Source: Myxococcales bacterium (GTDB lineage: Bacteria; Myxococcota_A; Polyangia; Polyangiales; Polyangiaceae). Taken from it: DNA of 64,000 bases. The notes beneath the pieces were generated by a model. The model was not told the origin of the DNA and did not search any database. It saw nothing but the letters and a program-made list of their open reading frames with translations. The position numbers and the translations under genes were made by a program. How positions within the stretch are numbered: position 1 is the first letter of the stretch; each line of letters begins with the position of its first letter. Positions 57,654 through 64,000 of the stretch are shown one piece after another. The stretch spans positions 208,393 through 272,392 of the forward strand of contig JACPVJ010000016.1 of the NCBI GenBank assembly GCA_016191785.1. The letters run 5' to 3'.

Positions 57654-58928
57654 ATGAGCACACCAGGTGCACAGCGCGGGTCGGGGCACGACGACCCCCC
57701 GTCGGGGGTGACCGCGTCCGCGGGGCCCTATCGGCCGGGCGAGATCGTCGACGAGAAGTACATCCTGATTCGCAAGATCGGCGAGGGCGGGATGGGTACC
57801 GTCTGGGTGGCGCACAACAGCGTGCTCGACGTCCACTGCGCCGTGAAGATGATCGAGGCAGGCTCGAAGCAAGTGGCCGATCGCTTGCTCGACGAGGCGC
57901 GTGCCGCCGCTCGGTTGGGCCACCCCGCCATCGTGCGCATGCTCGACTATGGAGAGACCAGCCGCGGGGATCCGTTCCTGGCGATGGAGCTGCTCGACGG
58001 AGAGGATCTCGCGCAGTTGATGGAGCGACAGGGGCGCTTGCCCGAGGTCGAGGCCGTGCAGATGCTCTTGCCCATCGCCCACGCGCTGGCGGCGGCCCAC
58101 GCCAAGGGCATCGTGCACCGCGACGTAAAACCCGAGAACATCTTCCTGGCGCGCGACGACGTCACGACCACTCAGCCGAAGCTCCTGGACTTCGGGATCG
58201 TCAAGGTGGAGTACTCGAGCCGCCGCCTGACCATCGACGGCGCCGTGCTGGGCACGCCCGACTACATGTCGCCCGAGCAGGCCAAGGGTGAAGAGATCAA
58301 CGGTCAGACGGACCTGTGGGCCTTCGGTGTGGTGCTGTACGAGCTGATTGCCGGACGTCGCCCCTTCGACGGCGACAACTACAACGCGCTGATGTACGCC
58401 ATCATCAACGCCGAGCCGAAGAGCTTGACCGAGGTCGGCATCGCCGACCAAGAGCTGAGCGCCATCGTGCAGCGGGCGCTCAGGAAGGACCAAGCCGAGC
58501 GCTGGCCCAGCATGCGCGATCTGGGGGAAGAGCTCGCGCTCTGGCTCGAGAGCCGGGGCGTCAGCGACGACATCACCGGGACCTCGCTCCGCCGCAGCTG
58601 GCTCGCCGACACCGAGAGCAAGCGCATCGAGCTGCCGCCCTACGTGCGGGACTCGTTGCGCGCAGCCGCGGGCGAACGCCCGATTTCGCGTGAGGTCCGC
58701 AAGGTGCGCGCCTTGCCCACCGAGGCCCAGGCCGAAGTCGCGGGCGGGAAGCACGTGAGCGAGCAGAGCCTGGTGGCCATCGCGCAGTTGCACGCCATCG
58801 GCGACCCGGAAGAGTTGCTGCGCAAGGCCGCGCGGCGCCGAAATGTCGCGGTGGTCCTCGGCCTGATCGCGGTGGTCGTGGCGGGCGTGGCCGGGGTGCT
58901 GATCGGAACCGGGATCATCGCGATCTGA
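57654..58928 (+). CDS. Active Ser/Thr protein kinase with C-terminal membrane segment
   Basis: 424 residues. Intact Hanks-type kinase: GEGGMGTV loop at 43-50, ATP Lys65, HRDVKPEN with Asp157, DFG at 179-181, and GTPDYMSPEQ. The C-terminal region of about 120 residues is followed by one membrane segment near 398-421 with almost nothing outside, unlike the usual sensor-bearing layout. It is divergent from the pseudokinase gene; the 238 bases between the two starts (about 215 if the pseudokinase starts at the upstream GTG) hold no clear promoter. Confidence 0.96.
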   Translation: MSTPGAQRGSGHDDPPSGVTASAGPYRPGEIVDEKYILIRKIGEGGMGTVWVAHNSVLDVHCAVKMIEAGSKQVADRLLDEARAAARLGHPAIVRMLDYGETSRGDPFLAMELLDGEDLAQLMERQGRLPEVEAVQMLLPIAHALAAAHAKGIVHRDVKPENIFLARDDVTTTQPKLLDFGIVKVEYSSRRLTIDGAVLGTPDYMSPEQAKGEEINGQTDLWAFGVVLYELIAGRRPFDGDNYNALMYAIINAEPKSLTEVGIADQELSAIVQRALRKDQAERWPSMRDLGEELALWLESRGVSDDITGTSLRRSWLADTESKRIELPPYVRDSLRAAAGERPISREVRKVRALPTEAQAEVAGGKHVSEQSLVAIAQLHAIGDPEELLRKAARRRNVAVVLGLIAVVVAGVAGVLIGTGIIAI

Positions 58929-58934
58929 GAAGAG

Positions 58935-60524
<1,590 letters not shown>

Positions 60525-60541
60525 TTTTCGGCCGCGGACTA

Positions 60542-60578
60542 TGAAGGAGAACCGCCGGACCTGCCAGGCGCTCCTTCA
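60542..60578. repeat. Inverted repeat in the prfC-CpxP-like intergenic region
   Basis: TGAAGGAG (60542-60549) and CTCCTTCA (60571-60578) are exact reverse complements 21 bases apart. They lie in the only noncoding space between prfC and the envelope-stress operon, so a regulator site or mRNA hairpin is possible. Confidence 0.35.
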
Positions 60579-60650
60579 CACTATTTCACGCTTCGGATCG
60601 GACTGGCGCAACACGCGGGCCCCATCCTGCCCCCCGAAACGGAGGTCACG

Positions 60651-61139
60651 ATGTTCGGATTTTTGCTGGGAACGGCCTGCCTGGTCGGGTTGATCTGGGT
60701 CGTCAAAGGCCCGCGCCACCACGCCTGCCGGCGCTGGGACTCGCGCCATTTCGGCGAGGGCGACCCAGGGCGCGGCTGGGGAGGCCGCGCGCTTCAGCGC
60801 TGGCTGTTCGAGCGGCTCGACACCACCCCCGGCCAAGAGCGGGTGATGCGGAGCGCGATGGACGACCTGACGGACGGCCTGCACTCGGCGCGTCGTGAGC
60901 TTCAGGATTCGCGCAAAGACCTGGCGCGAGCGCTGCGCGCCGATTCGTTCGACGCCGAGGCGCTGGGCGAGGTCTTCGCCAAGCACGACGCCGCGCTGGC
61001 AGCGCTGCGCCGCACCGCCGTCGAGAGCCTTTCGCGCACTCATGAGGTGCTCGACGAGCGCCAGCGCCAGCGCCTGGCCGACCTGATCGAGTCCGAGCGC
61101 GGCCGGCGCTGGCACGGCCCCTACCGAAGCCACGCCTGA
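60651..61139 (+). CDS. CpxP/Spy-like periplasmic sensor protein
   Basis: 162 residues with GGAGG seven bases before the ATG. An N-terminal hydrophobic segment (FLLGTACLVGLIWVV) precedes a helical domain with TTPGQERVMRSAMDDL, the equivalent of the LTxxQ region of CpxP/Spy/ZraP proteins, and long amphipathic helices. These proteins sense misfolded protein or metal in the periplasm and inhibit the sensor kinase. It leads the operon with a CpxRA-like pair, supporting this role. Confidence 0.85.
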   Translation: MFGFLLGTACLVGLIWVVKGPRHHACRRWDSRHFGEGDPGRGWGGRALQRWLFERLDTTPGQERVMRSAMDDLTDGLHSARRELQDSRKDLARALRADSFDAEALGEVFAKHDAALAALRRTAVESLSRTHEVLDERQRQRLADLIESERGRRWHGPYRSHA

Positions 61140-61154
61140 AAGGAGAGAAGAGTC

Positions 61155-61343
61155 ATGCGAAGGAAACTTCTGATTGGGGCCCTGGCCCTGGGCACGCTCC
61201 TCGGCTACGGCGGCTGCGCCGCCCGCGCCCTCCACCACCGTTCCGAGCAGCACCCCTGGGGCAGCCGGCGCGCGAGCTTCGAACGCCGCGTGGCCGAGAT
61301 CTGCACCGATGCTGCTCTGCGAGCGAAGGCCGAGCCGCGCTGA
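61155..61343 (+). CDS. Small lipoprotein
   Basis: 62 residues with a strong AAAGGAG site before the ATG. Signal with lipobox GYGGC (Cys21). The mature part (about 42 residues) is His/Arg-rich (RALHHRSEQHPWGS) with one Cys. No domain. It sits between the CpxP-like gene and the response regulator, so it probably takes part in the same envelope-stress sensing. Confidence 0.8.
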   Translation: MRRKLLIGALALGTLLGYGGCAARALHHRSEQHPWGSRRASFERRVAEICTDAALRAKAEPR

Positions 61344-61355
61344 TAGAGTCGCGAA

Positions 61356-62042
61356 ATGGCGCTTCGGGTCCTCTTGATCGACGACGACGCCCGGCTCGCG
61401 GAGCTGCTCTCGGGTTACCTGGCTCAGCACGACGTGGTGCTGAGCCACGCCCGGGACGGCATCGCTGGGATCGCTCGGCTCGACACCGACGCGTTCGACG
61501 CCGTGCTCCTCGACGTGATGATGCCTGGAATCGACGGGCTCGAGGTGCTGCGGCGGCTGCGCAAAAAGAGCAAGCTGCCGGTGATCATGCTGACCGCCCG
61601 CGGCGACGAGTCCGACCGGGTGGTCGGGCTCGAGCTCGGCGCCGACGACTACATCCCGAAGCCGTTCAGCCCCAGGGAGCTACTGGCGCGAGTCCGCGCG
61701 GTTCTGCGGCGGGCCCAACCCGATCTGGCCGGCGAGCGGGTGTTCGCCCAAGACCTGGTGGTCGACGTGGGCGCGCGGCGCGCCACGGTCGCGGGCCGCG
61801 AGGTCGAGCTGACCGGGATCGAGTTCGACATCCTGGTGGCCCTCGTCCGCCGCGCCGGCCGTGTGGTCCCGCGCGGCGCGCTGCTCGGTGAAGCGGGGCG
61901 CGGGGACGTGGCCGTCGGCGAGCGCACGGTCGACGTGCACATCTCGCGCTTGCGCAAGAAGATCGGTGACGACCCCAAGAACCCGCAGCGCATCCGGACC
62001 GTGCGCGGCATCGGCTACGTGCTGCCTCGCGAGGCACCGTGA
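61356..62042 (+). CDS. OmpR/CpxR-type response regulator
   Basis: 228 residues. Receiver domain with the acidic pair DDD at 9-11, phospho-acceptor Asp53 in LLDVMMPG, and Lys in YIPKPF. Residues 130-225 form the winged helix (EVELTGIEFDILVALVRR, VDVHISRLRKKIGDDPKNP). Pairs with the kinase that overlaps it by GTGA. Targets may include its own operon, but no repeated site was identified. Confidence 0.96.
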   Translation: MALRVLLIDDDARLAELLSGYLAQHDVVLSHARDGIAGIARLDTDAFDAVLLDVMMPGIDGLEVLRRLRKKSKLPVIMLTARGDESDRVVGLELGADDYIPKPFSPRELLARVRAVLRRAQPDLAGERVFAQDLVVDVGARRATVAGREVELTGIEFDILVALVRRAGRVVPRGALLGEAGRGDVAVGERTVDVHISRLRKKIGDDPKNPQRIRTVRGIGYVLPREAP

Positions 62043-63292
62043 GGGGCTTTCGGCACTATGTTCGCTCGCGCCTGCACCGCCGGCTGTTCGTCTGGTTCGG
62101 TGCCTCGATCGTCGTCACCGGGGCGGTGGTGGCCCTCGCCGCCCACCTGGTGCTCGGTGGGGCCGACGGCGGATGGCGAAACACGGTGGGTCGGGGCAAG
62201 GCGTTCGTCGAGCACCAGCTGGCCGAGAGCTGGGACGACCCCGTGCGCCGCGACGGGTTCGTTCGGGGGCTGTCCCGGGATCTGGGCATGAGCGTCGTGC
62301 TCGAAGATCCGCGGGGTGAGCGGATCGACTCCTTCGGGCTGCCTTGCCCGCGCCCCGACCTCGAGACTCCCGTTCGGCGGGACCACCGACTGCTCGGCAC
62401 CGCGAAGATCTGCTTCGCCAAGCGCGAGCGTCGCGCGGGCTTCGCGTTCTTCGGCTTGCTCGGCCTGGCGACGGTCATGCTCTGGGGCGCGTCCGGCGTG
62501 ATCGCTCGCCGGCTGGTGCTCCCCTTGGGCGAGCTGGTGCGGGTCGCGGACCAGATTGGCCGGGGCAACCTGGCCGCTCGAGTCACGCTGCGCCGGAGCA
62601 AGGTCGGAGAAATTGGCGATCTGGCAGACGCCATCAACGACATGGCCGACCGCATCCAGCGTCAGATGGCCGATCAGCGCGAGTTGCTCGCGGGCGTCAG
62701 CCACGAGATCCGCTCGCCGCTGGCGCGCCTCCGCGTCTTGGCCGAGATGGCCCGGGAGCACACCGGGAAGATCGGCGAAGACATCGAGCGTGAGGTGCTC
62801 GAGATCGACTCGCTGGTGGGCGAGCTGTTGGCCAGCTCGCGCCTCGACTTCGGCGCGGTCGAACGGCGGGCCGTCGATGCGCGCGAGCTGGGTGAACGCT
62901 GCCTCGAGCGGTGCGGGGTCGGGCTGGCCGTCCTCGAGTGTGAGCCCCAGACCGTCGAAGTGTCGGGTGACCCGACCTTGCTCGCGCGCGCCCTCACCAA
63001 CCTGCTCGAGAACGCCAAGCAGCACGCCGGCGAGGTCTCGAAGCTGAGGGTGACGCGCGAAGGTGGCAGCGTGGTGTTCGCGGTCGAAGATCGCGGACCG
63101 GGCTTCTCGGAGCAGGACCTGGCGCGTGCCTTCGAGAAATTCGTGCGCGGCGAGAAGAGCGCCGGTTCGTCCCTTGGGCTCGGCCTCTCGTTGGTGCGCC
63201 GCATCGCCGAGGCTCACGGCGGACGCGCCTTTGCCGAGAACCGCGCCGAGGGTGGCGCGCGGGTCGCGTTCAGCATTCCGGAGAGTGGCTGA
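62039..63292 (+). CDS. CpxA-like sensor histidine kinase
   Basis: 417 residues from GTG overlapping the regulator stop. Two membrane segments (about 17-38 and 135-155) enclose a periplasmic domain of about 95 residues. Then HAMP (VADQIGRGNLAARV), phospho-acceptor His222 in AGVSHEIRSPLARLR, N-box NLLENAKQHA, and GPGF / ARAFEKF ATP motifs. The layout matches CpxA, the envelope-stress sensor. The last 23 bases overlap the convergent hypothetical gene. Confidence 0.96.
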   Translation: MRGFRHYVRSRLHRRLFVWFGASIVVTGAVVALAAHLVLGGADGGWRNTVGRGKAFVEHQLAESWDDPVRRDGFVRGLSRDLGMSVVLEDPRGERIDSFGLPCPRPDLETPVRRDHRLLGTAKICFAKRERRAGFAFFGLLGLATVMLWGASGVIARRLVLPLGELVRVADQIGRGNLAARVTLRRSKVGEIGDLADAINDMADRIQRQMADQRELLAGVSHEIRSPLARLRVLAEMAREHTGKIGEDIEREVLEIDSLVGELLASSRLDFGAVERRAVDARELGERCLERCGVGLAVLECEPQTVEVSGDPTLLARALTNLLENAKQHAGEVSKLRVTREGGSVVFAVEDRGPGFSEQDLARAFEKFVRGEKSAGSSLGLGLSLVRRIAEAHGGRAFAENRAEGGARVAFSIPESG

Positions 63293-63635
63293 CGCCGAGC
63301 TCGTCCAGGACGGGCTCGAGGTCGGCGACGACCTTCACGGTGAAGCCCGCGACCTGCAGCGCCATGGTCGCCACGCCCACGCCCATCTTCACCAGCTTGG
63401 CCTGGGGCGAGAGCGCGATCACGATGCGCTCGGTGCGGCCGCGAACGTCGAGCCCCCACTGGGTCATGAGCGCGCGCGTCTCGGGGGTGTACGAGCGCAG
63501 CTTGCGCCAGTCGTGGAGGTAGATGGCCCGCTCGTCGCCGCGGCGGCGCCGGTCGAGCGCGTCGCTCGCGCGCACCGAGAGGAAACGCGCCACCTCGGCG
63601 TCGGCGTCCACCTGGTCACCCACTTGGGTCAACAT
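63270..63635 (-). CDS. Hypothetical protein, start uncertain
   Basis: 121 residues from ATG 63635. The same reading frame stays open upstream to about 63790 and reads as plausible protein (DLVHPPSGFRAWFVRPFG), but it has no ATG/GTG/TTG there, so the true start may be a rarer codon or a base may be misread. Contains SVRASDALDRRRRGDER and a C-terminal alpha/beta stretch (VGVATMALQVAGFTVKVV). No family recognised. The 3' end overlaps the histidine kinase gene by 23 bases. Confidence 0.6.
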   Translation of the reverse strand: MLTQVGDQVDADAEVARFLSVRASDALDRRRRGDERAIYLHDWRKLRSYTPETRALMTQWGLDVRGRTERIVIALSPQAKLVKMGVGVATMALQVAGFTVKVVADLEPVLDELGVSHSPEC

Positions 63636-63771
63636 CCCGAAGGGCCGAACGAACCACGCGCGGAAGCCCGAGGGCGGGTGGACCAGATCGGGGGCATGGC
63701 CATCGAACTGGCCGTCGGTCAGGCGCGGCTTGGGGCGGGTGATGGGCCCAGGGTAACCAGCTCGACGGTCG

Positions 63772-63800
63772 CTGCCAATTCGCGGGTTTTCGCCTATGCT
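63772..63800 (+). promoter_or_regulatory. Candidate promoter of the last gene
   Basis: CTGCCA (63772-63777), 17 bases, then TATGCT (63795-63800), 20 bases before the ATG. It lies within 63636-63820, which otherwise holds only the possible upstream extension of the hypothetical gene on the other strand. Confidence 0.35.
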
Positions 63801-63820
63801 CAGGGGCGCTGGCGGAAGCG

Positions 63821-64000
63821 ATGCCGAAGGACGATCTGTCGGACACCGAGATCACGCGCGTGAAGCAGTCGCGCGAGTCTCTGGGCCCGCCTGCGACGGC
63901 GCCCGCAGTTCCGCCGCGCCCGGCGTCCATCCCGCCGCGCCCGGCCCTCGCGCCGCCGCGGCCGGCCGCGGGCAGCGCCGCGATCCCGCGCCCGGCTCCC
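63821..64000 (+). CDS. Pro-rich protein, N-terminal fragment, cut by the window end
   Basis: The first 60 codons are visible. Residues 1-21 are charged (DDLSDTEITRVKQSRES), then repeated PPRPA units. No signal peptide. Such N-terminal tails, often with a Thr-containing acidic start, precede kinase or FHA-type proteins in myxobacteria, but nothing visible proves a domain. It would extend past the window. Confidence 0.6.
   Translation, partial: MPKDDLSDTEITRVKQSRESLGPPATAPAVPPRPASIPPRPALAPPRPAAGSAAIPRPAP

Overview
The window is high-GC, gene-dense DNA that looks like the chromosome of a predatory or soil-type myxobacterium (Myxococcota, probably Polyangia). The signs are several membrane-anchored Ser/Thr kinases, FHA, PP2C and PilZ signalling proteins, a PilT-family pilus ATPase, an AgmX/TonB-type domain, and many lipoproteins with Gly/Ser-rich or Pro-rich linkers and MopE-like or Cys-rich modules. 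This placement is inferred from gene content; no rRNA or other phylogenetic marker is present. I saw no tRNA, rRNA, CRISPR array, insertion sequence, integrase or phage gene. No gene-free stretch exceeds about 215 bases.

Layout. 1-3192: a chain coupled by start/stop overlaps (kinase tail, MurE-like ligase lacking its N-terminal domain, Pro-rich lipoprotein) closed by a strong intrinsic terminator. 3204-7915: an ArsR-methyltransferase regulator overlapping metH, with a promoter and a perfect inverted repeat at the regulator start. 7920-16390: YHS-domain lipoprotein, Pro/Tyr-rich envelope protein, fatty acid desaturase, PilT-like ATPase, GH31 lipoprotein, AgmX-type lipoprotein, a decayed alpha/beta hydrolase, and an ECF sigma factor carrying its own zinc anti-sigma-like tail. 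16449-19776: a translationally coupled NAD operon (glutamine-dependent nadE, an NrtR-like Nudix protein, an HD hydrolase). 19760-24795: L,D-transpeptidase lipoprotein, a clear mutH, a CBS protein, an extensin-like peptidase lipoprotein and a radical SAM protein. 24817-27987: a thioredoxin-like lipoprotein / PP2C phosphatase / truD-TerB operon.

28028-43556: mainly cell-surface genes: patatin phospholipase, DUF4846 lipoprotein, a large CxxCH-bearing lipoprotein, an M20 amidohydrolase, an elicitor-type transglutaminase with two somatomedin-B-like modules, a coiled-coil lipoprotein, a CreD-like membrane protein and a GYF_2-domain membrane protein. 43630-45783: three tandem AIM24-family paralogues. 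47198-49659: a second ArsR-methyltransferase regulator next to ahcY, mirroring the regulator-metH pair. 49719-55328: FHA protein, MopE-like lipoprotein, parvulin, PilZ protein, and a HAD 5'-nucleotidase overlapping a pseudokinase. 55325-58928: the pseudokinase diverges from an intact Ser/Thr kinase. 58935-63292: prfC, then a CpxP-like sensor / small lipoprotein / response regulator / histidine kinase operon. The window ends inside a Pro-rich protein.

The genes that fit together best are those of the methionine/SAM cycle (metH and ahcY, each with its own ArsR-methyltransferase regulator) and of NAD metabolism (nadE with an NrtR-like protein). Most other genes belong to envelope, surface or signalling functions.
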